Assembly (NCBI GenBank): GCA_007133055.1
Contig: SLNM01000157.1
Location: 1 to 9,421, forward strand
Length of the DNA: 9,421 nt
Origin: Lentisphaeria bacterium
GTDB lineage: Bacteria; Verrucomicrobiota; Lentisphaeria; Oligosphaerales; PUNB01
Direction: 5' to 3'
Shown here: positions 1 to 7,326 of the stretch, in pieces
Position numbering within the stretch: position 1 is the first letter of the stretch
How the letters are laid out: each line of letters begins with the position of its first letter
Program-made: the position numbers and the translations under genes
The notes under the pieces: generated by a model
What the model was told of the DNA's origin: nothing
Database searches by the model: none
Seen by the model: the letters and a program-made list of their open reading frames with translations, nothing else

Positions 1-1
1 A

Positions 2-2068
2 CCGGCCCGCTCCGGCAGCGGAAAACAGTCTGAAAAAAATAAAATGCCCGCCTTGAAAGCCTTTGGTCGCGACCTGACTGACCTGGCCCGGGAAGACGCC
101 CTCGATCCGGTGATTGGGCGCAGCGATGAGATTGAAAGGGTTATTCAGGTGCTCTGCCGAAGAACCAAGAACAATCCGGTGCTGATCGGCGAGGCTGGTG
201 TCGGAAAAACGGCCATTGTCGAAGGCCTGGCCCAGGCCATCGTCCAAGGTGAAGTTCCGGAGTTGCTCCGCCACCGGATGGTGGTCGGACTGGATCTGCC
301 GCTGCTGGTCGCAGGCACCAAGTACCGCGGCCAGTTCGAAGAGCGGATCAAGGCTGTCCTGGAGGAAATCAGACAGAGCGGGAATGTTGTGTTGTTTATC
401 GACGAACTGCATACCATCGTCGGAGCAGGCGGTGCCGAGGGCGCAATGGACGCCTCGAACATTCTCAAGCCCGCCTTGTCCCGGGGAGAAATACAATGCG
501 TCGGCGCCACTACCATGGACGAATATCGCAAGTATATCGAAAAGGACTCGGCTCTCGAACGCCGGTTTCAGCCAATCATGGTCAACCCTCCGAGCCGCGA
601 GGAATCGGTGGCCATTCTTAGCGGACTGCAAGACAAGTACGAAGCCCACCACCATGTTAAGTTCACACCCGAATCGCTGGCCAGCGCGGTGCAGCTTTCC
701 GACCGATACATCTCAGGCCGCCATCTGCCGGACAAGGCTATTGACATTATTGACGAAGCCGGCTCGCGCGCCCGTATTGCAGCCATGGTACGACCTCCGG
801 ACGTAACCGGAATTGAGACTCGGATCAAGGAAGTGCAGGAACTCAAGGAAAAAGCGGTGGAGGACCAGAAGTTCGAGGAGGCCGCCGACTTGCGCGACCA
901 GGAGAAGCGTTTTCAGCTCGAACTGGAGGAAACCCTGCAGAACTGGCAGCGGGAAATGGATAAAACGGTGGTTTCTATCGGGGTTGACGACATTCGCCAC
1001 GTCGTGGCCAAGATCAGCGGTGTGCCCATTCAGCGGCTGGCCGAGGCGGAGACCGCCCGACTTCTCAAAATGGAACAGGAAATCAAGCGCACCGTGATCG
1101 GCCAGGATCAGGCGGTCGAGGTAGTCGCACGCGCTATGCGCCGGTCACGCGCCGAGCTGAAAGACCCGAGACGCCCGATTGGCTCCTTCGTTTTCCTGGG
1201 CCCGAGCGGGGTGGGAAAAACACTGCTGGCCAAAGCCTTGGCTGAATTCATGTTTGGCGACCCCGACGCCCTGATTCGAATCGATATGTCGGAGTACATG
1301 GAAAAATTCAATGTCAGCCGACTGGTCGGATCGCCGCCGGGCTATGTCGGCCATGACGAGGGAGGACAACTGACCGAACGTGTCCGCCGCCGACCATACT
1401 CGGTGGTACTGTTCGATGAAGTCGAAAAAGCGCACCCGGATGTCATGAACATGCTGCTGCAAATCCTCGAGGAAGGACAGTTGACCGACAGCGTCGGCTA
1501 CCGGGTTGACTTTCGTAATACCGTCGTGGTTATGACCTCGAACGTGGGAGCTGGGGAAATTCAGCGGCCAGGCGGCATGGGATTTGCCCGGAAAGATACA
1601 ATCGCCGCCGACTACGAACGCATGCGAGACCACTTGGAGGAAAATCTGCGCAAGCAATTCCGGCCGGAATTTATCAACCGACTCGACGATGTCGTCGTCT
1701 TTCGACAGCTCGACCGTTCGGACCTGGCACGCATTATGGAGCTTGAACTGGACAGTATTAAGCAGCGCCTGCGCAATCGCGATATCGAGATGAAAACCAA
1801 CCAGGAAACGATCAATTTCCTGCTCGACAAGGGGTACCGCCCCGAATACGGCGCCCGCCACCTGCGGCGCATGGCCGAACGCCATCTGGAAGACCCTCTG
1901 GCCCAGGAAATCCTGCAAGGCCAGCACCCGGAGGGAGCCGCGGTGGTCTGCAAGGTCAAAAATGACCGCATTGTCTTCACCCGCCAGAAGCGGGCCGCAA
2001 AAGCCGGGCAACGCCGAAAAACGGGAGAAAAAACGAAAACCGAAAAAAACACCGTCAATCAGGCCTAG
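2..2068 (+). CDS. clpC: ClpC-type AAA+ protein unfoldase, 5'-truncated by window edge
   Basis: Class I Clp/Hsp100 ATPase that unfolds proteins and feeds them to the ClpP protease in the cytoplasm. The reading frame is open to the window edge, so the ATG at 44 is probably internal; the missing part would be the N-terminal Clp repeat domain. Counting residues from that ATG: D1 Walker A GEAGVGKT (49-56), Walker B VLFIDEL (116-122), pore loop KYRG (93-96) and arginine-finger region LERRF (171-175). A middle domain with a UVR-like segment [14 protein letters not shown] (277-290) separates D1 from D2 and points to ClpC rather than ClpA or ClpB. D2 has Walker A GPSGVGKT (386-393), Walker [11 protein letters not shown] (454-463) and pore loop GYVG (433-436). 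MGF (512-514) sits where ClpC carries its ClpP-docking loop. The end is a Lys/Arg-rich tail of about 30 residues that looks disordered. No terminator is visible after the stop. Confidence 0.95.
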   Translation, partial: PARSGSGKQSEKNKMPALKAFGRDLTDLAREDALDPVIGRSDEIERVIQVLCRRTKNNPVLIGEAGVGKTAIVEGLAQAIVQGEVPELLRHRMVVGLDLPLLVAGTKYRGQFEERIKAVLEEIRQSGNVVLFIDELHTIVGAGGAEGAMDASNILKPALSRGEIQCVGATTMDEYRKYIEKDSALERRFQPIMVNPPSREESVAILSGLQDKYEAHHHVKFTPESLASAVQLSDRYISGRHLPDKAIDIIDEAGSRARIAAMVRPPDVTGIETRIKEVQELKEKAVEDQKFEEAADLRDQEKRFQLELEETLQNWQREMDKTVVSIGVDDIRHVVAKISGVPIQRLAEAETARLLKMEQEIKRTVIGQDQAVEVVARAMRRSRAELKDPRRPIGSFVFLGPSGVGKTLLAKALAEFMFGDPDALIRIDMSEYMEKFNVSRLVGSPPGYVGHDEGGQLTERVRRRPYSVVLFDEVEKAHPDVMNMLLQILEEGQLTDSVGYRVDFRNTVVVMTSNVGAGEIQRPGGMGFARKDTIAADYERMRDHLEENLRKQFRPEFINRLDDVVVFRQLDRSDLARIMELELDSIKQRLRNRDIEMKTNQETINFLLDKGYRPEYGARHLRRMAERHLEDPLAQEILQGQHPEGAAVVCKVKNDRIVFTRQKRAAKAGQRRKTGEKTKTEKNTVNQA

Positions 2069-2136
2069 CCTGACTAGTATTGCTTTGGATTAAATACAGG
2101 GCGTTCATTTGTGCTTAGGCATCAGTTCTTATTTTC

Positions 2137-2143
2137 AAGGAGG
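2137..2143 (+). promoter_or_regulatory. Shine-Dalgarno that decides the start of the FHA gene
   Basis: AAGGAGG lies 4 bases before the GTG at 2148. The upstream in-frame TTG at 2109 has no comparable site and would add 13 residues (MCLGISSYFQGGG) that do not belong to an FHA fold. The GTG is therefore the preferred start. Confidence 0.7.
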
Positions 2144-2147
2144 CGGC

Positions 2148-2981
2148 GTGCCCTTCCAGTTGATCATACGTAACAACCTCAAACATGACGCGGACTCTTT
2201 TACCGGGTCCGAGCTGGGCGTGTTTGAGCAGGAAACGGCACGCATCGGCAGCAGCGACGAATGCGACTGCCAGGTGCTTGACCAGGAAGGCAGGGGCGGG
2301 GATGAAGTGTGGTTTGAAATCGAGCAGCGGAGAAGGGATTTCTTCCTGCACCGCCGAGCCGCTGACTTGGAGATCTATATCAACCACCAACTGACGCTCG
2401 AGCCCACGACTCCGCTGACCAGCGGGGACACCATTCGTGTGGGGCACTGGACATTTCGCCTGCAGCGCCTCAGCGACCGCGCTCGGGCTGTTGTCCGAGC
2501 GGATTGGTCGGCCAGTCTCAGCAAAGCACTGATAGCAACCTTGATCCTGCTGCAACTGGTGATCGCTCTGTGGCTGCCGGGACAATTGAACTATGCGCAG
2601 ATAGTGCCGGATAAAATTATTGAACAGGAAACGATTATTCTTCTGGATCACACCCGGCGCCATGCCGCAACCTTCCCCCGTCAATCACTCGAACGGGAGG
2701 TGGACCGGGCGGCCTGGAGGCTGGTCTCGGCGGAGTTGGACCGCATCGCAGCCTATATGCGGCGCCACCAGCCGAGCATAACCCCATACCACTGGCAGCA
2801 GATCAACCGGGATTTGTCGATGTACAGAGATATGCTCGACCAAATTTCCGACCAGGAACTGGTGCCGAACCCGCCGCCGCCCGCCATTGACCAAGCCGTT
2901 CAGGCGCTGGTGCGGGCAACAGCATATTCGATCAACGACAACCTCAGTCAATCGCGGCAACCAATGAAAGACAATCCATGA
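2148..2981 (+). CDS. FHA-domain protein with a single membrane segment
   Basis: The GTG start gives 277 residues. Residues 1-108 look like a forkhead-associated domain, a phosphothreonine-binding fold: ARIGSS at 31-36, IYIN at 76-79 and the closing strand pair TSGDTIRVGHWTFRL at 91-105. The usual His of the S-x-x-H motif is not obvious, so phosphopeptide binding is uncertain. A hydrophobic stretch (about 127-146, IATLILLQLVIALWLPG) follows an Arg-rich segment. By the positive-inside rule this puts the FHA domain in the cytoplasm and residues 147-277 outside. The outer part is probably helical, ends in a short proline run (NPPPP, 241-245), and matches no family I recognise. The stop overlaps the hldA start (ATGA at 2978), so it is probably translated with the LPS genes. 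A link between a phosphorylation signal and the envelope is possible but not shown. Confidence 0.75.
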   Translation: MPFQLIIRNNLKHDADSFTGSELGVFEQETARIGSSDECDCQVLDQEGRGGDEVWFEIEQRRRDFFLHRRAADLEIYINHQLTLEPTTPLTSGDTIRVGHWTFRLQRLSDRARAVVRADWSASLSKALIATLILLQLVIALWLPGQLNYAQIVPDKIIEQETIILLDHTRRHAATFPRQSLEREVDRAAWRLVSAELDRIAAYMRRHQPSITPYHWQQINRDLSMYRDMLDQISDQELVPNPPPPAIDQAVQALVRATAYSINDNLSQSRQPMKDNP

Positions 2982-3997
2982 CAGATTCCCCTCTGAACTC
3001 GGTGCTCGAACGGTTCTCACAATACCGACTGGCGGTGATTGGAGATGTCATGCTGGACCGCTACATCTGGGGACAGGCATCGCGCATTTCCCAGGAAGCG
3101 CCGGTGCCAATCGTTCAGGTCAACCGTGTTACCAAGGCGCCGGGCGGTGCCGCCAACGTAGCCGCCAACATAACCGCACTCGGAGGAAAAGCCTGCTTGT
3201 TCGGAGTGGTCGGCCAGGACGAGGAAGGAGAACAACTCGGAAAAATCATGGCCGATCAGGGCATCGACGTAGAAGGTGTCGATGCCTTGGAAGGACGCCG
3301 AACCACTGTCAAAACCCGCATCATCGGCAACCGCCAGCAGATTGTCAGGGTTGACACCGAGGAAACCACCCCCCTGCCCTCCGGCGAGCGTTCGAAGCTC
3401 TGCCAGCGCCTGGCGGCGGAGATTGCTGAGAATAAATTTGACGGCATTGTCTTCGAAGACTACGCCAAAGGCCTGCTGACTTCCAAGTTCGTACAGCAAA
3501 TCGTTGACCTGGCCAACCAACACTCTGTCTTCACCATTCTCGACCCGCACCCCAGTCACGGCTTTAAAATTGTCGGATTGCAGGCGATGACACCAAACCG
3601 TGCGGAGGCATTCGGACTGACTGGAACCTACTACCGGGACGGCATTCTGCCCCTGGCCAAAGACCGACCGCTGCTGGAGGTAGGGGCAAAGCTCATGCAT
3701 GACTGGCGCAGCCAGCTCTTGCTCATCACTCTCGGAGCGGACGGCATGGCCTTGTTCACCCAGGACGGAAAATTCGAACATATTCCGACTAGAGCCCGCG
3801 AAGTGTTCGATGTCTCCGGCGCCGGTGATACAGTGACCGCCTCATTCTCTCTCGCTATGCTGGCTGGCGCCCAACCTTTGCAGGCTGCCAATCTGGCCAA
3901 TCACGCGGCCGGACTGGTGGTCGCTAAAATTGGCACCACTCCGGTGACGGCGGATCAATTGCGCGAACAACTGCGAAGCGAGGAGAAACACGCATGA
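2978..3997 (+). CDS. hldA: D-glycero-beta-D-manno-heptose-7-phosphate kinase (HldA / HldE N-domain type)
   Basis: Cytoplasmic PfkB/ribokinase-family enzyme that adds phosphate to C1 of heptose 7-phosphate to form the 1,7-bisphosphate for ADP-heptose synthesis. Visible family features in 339 residues: GDVMLDRY (22-29), APVPIVQV then APGGAANVAAN (54-64), FEDYAKG (159-165), DPHPSHGF (189-196, where E. coli has a DPKG segment), TPNRAEAF (205-212), LGADG (252-256) and the PfkB signature DVSGAGDTVTASF (278-290) with catalytic Asp284. It stops at the kinase domain: the C-terminal nucleotidyltransferase half of bifunctional HldE is absent, so the ADP-heptose-forming step must be encoded elsewhere. 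It is coupled by 4-base ATGA overlaps to the FHA gene upstream and to gmhB-kdsB downstream, whose GmhB domain uses its product. Confidence 0.93.
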   Translation: MTDSPLNSVLERFSQYRLAVIGDVMLDRYIWGQASRISQEAPVPIVQVNRVTKAPGGAANVAANITALGGKACLFGVVGQDEEGEQLGKIMADQGIDVEGVDALEGRRTTVKTRIIGNRQQIVRVDTEETTPLPSGERSKLCQRLAAEIAENKFDGIVFEDYAKGLLTSKFVQQIVDLANQHSVFTILDPHPSHGFKIVGLQAMTPNRAEAFGLTGTYYRDGILPLAKDRPLLEVGAKLMHDWRSQLLLITLGADGMALFTQDGKFEHIPTRAREVFDVSGAGDTVTASFSLAMLAGAQPLQAANLANHAAGLVVAKIGTTPVTADQLREQLRSEEKHA

Positions 3998-5388
3998 ACA
4001 GAGCGGTTTTCCTTGACCGGGACGGCACTGTCATTGTGGACCGCGGCTATCTGGCCGACCATGGACAGGGGGTGGAATTGCTGCCGGGCGCGGGCGAAGC
4101 GCTTGCCCGTCTGAGCAAAGCCGGTTTTCAGTTGGTCATTATCAGCAATCAATCAGGAGTCGGACGCGGCCTCTGCGACCAAACGGCGGTAACCGCACAG
4201 AACCGGCGACTGCGGGAATTGCTGGCCGAATTCCAGGTGGAGCCGGCCGCGGAGAAATTCTGCCCTCACACTCCGGAGGACAAGTGTCGGTGCCGCAAAC
4301 CATCGCCGGAAATGCTGCTGCAAGCTGCTCGGGAGCTGGACATCGACCTGACCCGCTCATACATGGTGGGGGACAAGGAGTCGGATGTCGAGGCCGGCCA
4401 ACGAGCTGGATGCCGGACCGTCCTGCTCGGCCAAAACCACGACTCCGCCGCCGACTGGCAGGCGGCAGACCTGACCCGGGCAACCAATTGCATTCTCGCT
4501 CCGCCCTATACCACGGCGGTGATCCCCGCCCGCTATGCCAGCACGCGATTTCCCGGCAAACCACTGGCCCGGATTGCCGGCAAGCCGATGATTCAGTGGG
4601 TGTGCGAAAGAGTCGGAGAATCAAGACTGGTTCAGGAAACTTTGGTCGCCACCGATGACCGGCGCATCGCCGAAGCGGTACGCGCATTCGGCGGCCAGGC
4701 CGTCATCACCAAGACCGAACACCAGACCGGCACCGACCGTATTGCCGAGGCGATTCAGGAACGGCGCGGAGACCTGATTCTCAACGTCCAGGGCGACGAA
4801 CCAATGCTGCGCGGCGCTTCCCTCGACCGCCTGGTCCAGCAGATGGTGGCACGGCAAAGCGACATGGGCACCATCGCCATCCCGTTCGACAAGTGTAACG
4901 AAAACCCGGAAGACCCAAACCTGGTCAAGGTAGTGATCGATGCCAATGGTTATGCCCTGTACTTCAGCCGCTCTCTGATCCCCCGTCGCCGGGAGGGCGG
5001 AGATAAAATCACGCCGCTGCTGCACTGGGGCGTTTACGCCTATCGCCGGAAACTTTTGGAAAAGTTCGTCAAGTGGCCGCAATCTCGACTGGAGAGATGT
5101 GAAATGCTCGAACAACTGCGGGCTCTGGAAAACGGGGTGAGAATTATGGTGCTGCTGGCCGAACACCCCGTCATTGGGGTAGACCGGCCGGAGGATGTAC
5201 AAAAAATTGAAAGGATGCTTGAAAGCAGGGGCATAACAGTGCGGAGGAAGCACGAAGTACCCAAGCGCGAGGGAAGCACGAAACACCCAAGTACCCAAGA
5301 TCGAAGGAATGACGAAACACCCAAGTACCCAAGATCGAAGGAAGCACGAAACACCCAAGTACCCAAGATCGGAGGAAGCACGAAATAA
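3994..5388 (+). CDS. gmhB-kdsB: Fused heptose-bisphosphate phosphatase / CMP-Kdo synthetase (GmhB-KdsB)
   Basis: One open frame of 464 residues encodes two LPS-core enzymes. Residues 1-168 are GmhB, the HAD phosphatase that turns heptose 1,7-bisphosphate into heptose 1-phosphate: DRDGT (8-12; Asp8 nucleophile, Asp10), SNQSG (51-55), zinc ligands Cys90, His92, Cys98 and Cys100, RKPSP (101-105) and GDKESD (126-131). Residues 173 to about 412 are KdsB, the cytidylyltransferase that makes CMP-Kdo: PARYASTRFPGKPL (178-191), HQTGTDRIAEA (243-253), NVQGDEPM (264-271), VKVV (311-314), LEQLR (372-376) and the closing GVDRPED (395-401). The linker is only a few residues (APPYT). No ATG lies at the junction; GTG at 4519 lacks a ribosome site and would remove the first KdsB strand. 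Residues from about 418 to the end are Lys/Arg/Thr/Pro-rich and are written by a tandem DNA repeat, beyond the usual KdsB end. The start overlaps the hldA stop. Confidence 0.92.
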   Translation: MNRAVFLDRDGTVIVDRGYLADHGQGVELLPGAGEALARLSKAGFQLVIISNQSGVGRGLCDQTAVTAQNRRLRELLAEFQVEPAAEKFCPHTPEDKCRCRKPSPEMLLQAARELDIDLTRSYMVGDKESDVEAGQRAGCRTVLLGQNHDSAADWQAADLTRATNCILAPPYTTAVIPARYASTRFPGKPLARIAGKPMIQWVCERVGESRLVQETLVATDDRRIAEAVRAFGGQAVITKTEHQTGTDRIAEAIQERRGDLILNVQGDEPMLRGASLDRLVQQMVARQSDMGTIAIPFDKCNENPEDPNLVKVVIDANGYALYFSRSLIPRRREGGDKITPLLHWGVYAYRRKLLEKFVKWPQSRLERCEMLEQLRALENGVRIMVLLAEHPVIGVDRPEDVQKIERMLESRGITVRRKHEVPKREGSTKHPSTQDRRNDETPKYPRSKEARNTQVPKIGGSTK

Positions 5389-5407
5389 TTAGGGAGCCAA
5401 GCACGAA
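5246..5407 (+). repeat. 34-bp tandem repeat array overlapping the 3' end of kdsB
   Basis: Three nearly identical 34-bp units occupy 5272-5305, 5306-5339 and 5340-5373. They start with GGAAGCACGAA or GGAATGACGAA and continue with ACACCCAAG, TACCCAAG and ATCGAA. A shorter degenerate unit precedes them (5246-5271) and a diverged unit of the same length follows (5374-5407). Units abut with no spacers. Because 34 is not a multiple of 3, each unit is read in a different frame, giving the tail of the GmhB-KdsB protein; the stop lies in the last unit. Purine-rich repeats of this look commonly accompany four-helix-bundle (23S rRNA intervening-sequence family) genes in uncultured bacterial genomes, as here. 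Confidence 0.88.
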
Positions 5408-5424
5408 GGAAGGATGAAGCACCA

Positions 5425-5802
5425 ATGAACAACGGCCAAACCGAAAGATATAACGAGGCACGCAACAAGCCATACGACCTGGACGAGCGTACCGCTTTGT
5501 TCGGAGAAGCGGTTATCAGTTATGCGCAAAAGGTTCCCGTAACCCCTGTAACTCGTCGTCTTATAGATCAACTGGTTGGGGCTGGCACTAGCATAGGGGC
5601 GAACTATGGTGAGGCAGATGATGCCGTCTCAAAGAAAGATTTTCGACACAAGATTTCCATCTGTAAGCGTGAAGCCCGTGAATCCAAGTTTTTTCTTCGA
5701 ATGCTGACGAAGGCCGTGCCAGAGTTACAAGGTGAAGCGAAAGATTTATGGCGGGAAGCAAAGGAATTGCATCTAATCTTCGCCAAAATCTACCGAGGAT
5801 AA
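5425..5802 (+). CDS. Four-helix-bundle protein, 23S rRNA intervening-sequence family
   Basis: This 125-residue protein matches the small four-helix-bundle family first known from intervening sequences in 23S rRNA genes and now seen at many chromosomal sites; its biochemical role is not established. Typical segments are RLIDQLVGAGTSIGANYGEA (residues 45-64), KKDFRHKISICKREARES (70-87) and a last helix rich in Glu, Lys and Leu. The ATG is preceded by AGGA at 5411-5414, just after the tandem repeat array. Base composition is visibly more AT-rich and codon use differs from the neighbouring LPS genes. It separates kdsB from kdsA and has repeat-related sequence on both sides, which suggests insertion as a module rather than a part in LPS synthesis. 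No transposase or rRNA sequence is visible around it. Confidence 0.88.
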   Translation: MNNGQTERYNEARNKPYDLDERTALFGEAVISYAQKVPVTPVTRRLIDQLVGAGTSIGANYGEADDAVSKKDFRHKISICKREARESKFFLRMLTKAVPELQGEAKDLWREAKELHLIFAKIYRG

Positions 5803-5861
5803 CTTAGCCCGGTCAATTCATGCACGGAGTTTCAAGCTTTTAGCTTCGGAGTTCATTCGGG

Positions 5862-5880
5862 CCTGGGCGTTTCGTCATTC
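5862..5880 (-). repeat. Inverted copy of the left repeat core, right flank of the four-helix-bundle insert
   Basis: These 19 bases match the reverse complement of 5307-5325 (inside the third array unit) at 17 of 19 positions. A direct copy of the core AACACCCAAGA follows at 5890-5900. Repeat-family sequence therefore sits on both sides of the four-helix-bundle gene, in opposite and same orientation. The rest of 5803-5915 shows no gene. Confidence 0.65.
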
Positions 5881-5915
5881 GGATTTCTGAACACCCAAGA
5901 CAGCCAAACCCCAAT

Positions 5916-5954
5916 CGTCGCCCGTAACCGTCGACCGTAAGCGTCGCAACGTAA
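5916..5954 (+). repeat. Three 13-bp tandem units just upstream of kdsA
   Basis: The units are CGTCGCCCGTAAC (5916-5928), CGTCGACCGTAAG (5929-5941) and CGTCGCAACGTAA (5942-5954). They abut exactly and end 17 bases before the preferred kdsA start. They could be a protein-binding array or simply a low-complexity expansion; no promoter elements can be assigned with confidence nearby. Confidence 0.6.
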
Positions 5955-5959
5955 TGAAA

Positions 5960-5965
5960 AAGGGA
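5960..5965 (+). promoter_or_regulatory. Ribosome binding site choosing the second ATG of kdsA
   Basis: AAGGGA ends 6 bases before the ATG at 5972. The earlier in-frame ATG at 5954 lies inside the 13-bp repeats, has no such site, and would place this purine tract inside the coding region. The start at 5972 is preferred. Confidence 0.6.
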
Positions 5966-5971
5966 ATCTGC

Positions 5972-6814
5972 ATGAACACGGAAACCACCGTTGGATTCTC
6001 CATCGGTCAAACAGTCGAGGTTGGTGACCAGGCGCCTCTGCTGGTGATTGCCGGGCCGTGTGTGATCGAAGACCGCGACACCTGTCTGCACATTGCCGAG
6101 ACGATGCTCGAGCATTGCCGCCGGGCCGGGGTGAATTATGTTTTCAAAGCCTCATACGACAAGGCCAACCGAACCAGCCGGGCATCCTATCGTGGCCCCG
6201 GCCCCACCGCCGGGCTGAATATTCTGGCCGAGGTCAAGGAACAATTGCAGGTGCCGGTTCTAACCGACATTCATCAGCCGGAACAGGCTCATGTGGCGGC
6301 CGAGGTGGCGGATATAATTCAGATTCCCGCCTTTCTCTGCCGCCAGACCGACCTGCTGCTGGCAGCGGCCCGGTGCAACCGCGTGGTCAATGTCAAGAAA
6401 GGACAGTTTATGGCGCCCGAGGACATGGCCATGGTATTGGACAAGCTGAAGTTTGGCGACGGCGACCGAAGCCGCATCATGCTGACCGAGCGAGGCACTA
6501 GTTTTGGCTACCATAATTTAATCGTTGACATGCGCGGACTGGTGACCATGCGCCAGCTTGGAGTGCCGGTCATTTTCGATGCCACCCATGCAGTCCAGCT
6601 ACCCGGAGGACAAGGCTCGACCTCCGGCGGCCAGCGAGAGTTTGTCTTTCCGCTGGCTCGCGCCGCCGCCGCCACCGGAATAGACGGGCTGTTCATGGAA
6701 GTTCATCCCCGCCCCGACGAGGCGCTTTCGGACGGGCCAAACTCACTGCCCCTGGCCGGAATTGGAGATATAATCGCTAAAATCAGGGATATCCATGCAA
6801 TCATTCGCCGATAG
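5972..6814 (+). CDS. kdsA: 3-deoxy-8-phosphooctulonate synthase (Kdo-8-P synthase), metal-dependent type
   Basis: Cytoplasmic enzyme that condenses phosphoenolpyruvate with arabinose 5-phosphate to give Kdo 8-phosphate, the committed step of Kdo synthesis. The 280-residue protein has IAGPC (26-30), KASYDKANRTS (59-69), the SYRGPG loop (72-77), TDIHQPEQ (98-105), QIPAFLCRQTDL (117-128), NVKKGQF (140-146) and FDATHAVQLPGG (202-213). Cys30, His206, Glu243 and Asp254 sit at the spacing of the metal ligands known in the Aquifex aeolicus enzyme (Cys11, His185, Glu222, Asp233). E. coli KdsA, which needs no metal, has Asn instead of this Cys. A divalent-metal-dependent enzyme is therefore inferred. 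It is the first gene after the four-helix-bundle insert and overlaps kdsC by 20 bases, so the two are surely cotranscribed. Confidence 0.95.
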   Translation: MNTETTVGFSIGQTVEVGDQAPLLVIAGPCVIEDRDTCLHIAETMLEHCRRAGVNYVFKASYDKANRTSRASYRGPGPTAGLNILAEVKEQLQVPVLTDIHQPEQAHVAAEVADIIQIPAFLCRQTDLLLAAARCNRVVNVKKGQFMAPEDMAMVLDKLKFGDGDRSRIMLTERGTSFGYHNLIVDMRGLVTMRQLGVPVIFDATHAVQLPGGQGSTSGGQREFVFPLARAAAATGIDGLFMEVHPRPDEALSDGPNSLPLAGIGDIIAKIRDIHAIIRR

Positions 6815-7322
6815 CCTGAAGGAAATCGAGTGTGTCATCCTCGACATTGACGGTGTCCTAACCGACGGACGGGTCGGATACGCGGCCAACCAGGAGGAGG
6901 AAGTCAAGTTTTTCGACGTCAAGGACGGCCACGCCATCAAGCTGATGATCCGGGCCGGCCTGCGCGTGGGCATGCTGACCGGGCGCACTAGCCAGGCCAA
7001 CCGTATCCGCGCCCGCGAACTGGGTGCCGATTTTCTGTACGAGGGGGAAAAAAATAAGCTGGAAGCCTTCTCCCGGTTGCTGCAAGAGCAACAATTGCGG
7101 GCAGAGGTGTGTCTGTATATTGGGGATGACCTGGTCGACCTGCCGGTCATGCGAAGATGCCGGCTGGCGGTCGCGGTGGCTGATGCAGTGCCGGAAATTC
7201 GACAGGCCGCCGACTATGTTACCACCGCCGCCGGCGGCCGCGGCGCCGTTCGCGAGCTGGCAGTGAAGCTGTTGCGGGCCAAAGGTTGCTGGGATAAGGT
7301 GACTAAAAGATATTATAGGTAG
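6795..7322 (+). CDS. kdsC: 3-deoxy-D-manno-octulosonate-8-phosphate phosphatase
   Basis: Small HAD-superfamily phosphatase that removes phosphate from Kdo 8-phosphate to release Kdo for CMP activation by KdsB; KdsC enzymes usually act as tetramers in the cytoplasm. The 175-residue length is normal for the capless KdsC type. Visible motifs: LDIDGVLTDG (16-25, nucleophile Asp17, acid/base Asp19), LTGR (61-64), the KNKL lysine region (86-89), IGDDLVDLP (109-117) and the C-terminal segment TTAAGGRGAVREL (143-155) typical of KdsC. The ATG lies inside the end of kdsA, consistent with translational coupling; lptC starts only 4 bases after its stop. Confidence 0.94.
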   Translation: MQSFADSLKEIECVILDIDGVLTDGRVGYAANQEEEVKFFDVKDGHAIKLMIRAGLRVGMLTGRTSQANRIRARELGADFLYEGEKNKLEAFSRLLQEQQLRAEVCLYIGDDLVDLPVMRRCRLAVAVADAVPEIRQAADYVTTAAGGRGAVRELAVKLLRAKGCWDKVTKRYYR

Positions 7323-7326
7323 AAAG

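Noticed and set aside
1145..2011. Long minus-strand open frame inside clpC
   Set aside because: It is a codon-bias shadow opposite a well-conserved AAA+ domain and shows no recognisable protein features.
2069..2147. Promoter between clpC and the FHA gene
   Set aside because: An AT-rich patch around 2080-2098 exists, but no -35/-10 pair with proper spacing can be defended.
5272..5373. CRISPR array
   Set aside because: The 34-bp units abut without any spacers and no cas gene is present.
4519..5388. Separate kdsB gene starting at GTG 4519
   Set aside because: No ribosome site precedes it and the first beta strand of KdsB (TTAVIPAR) would be cut; a continuous fusion explains the frame better.
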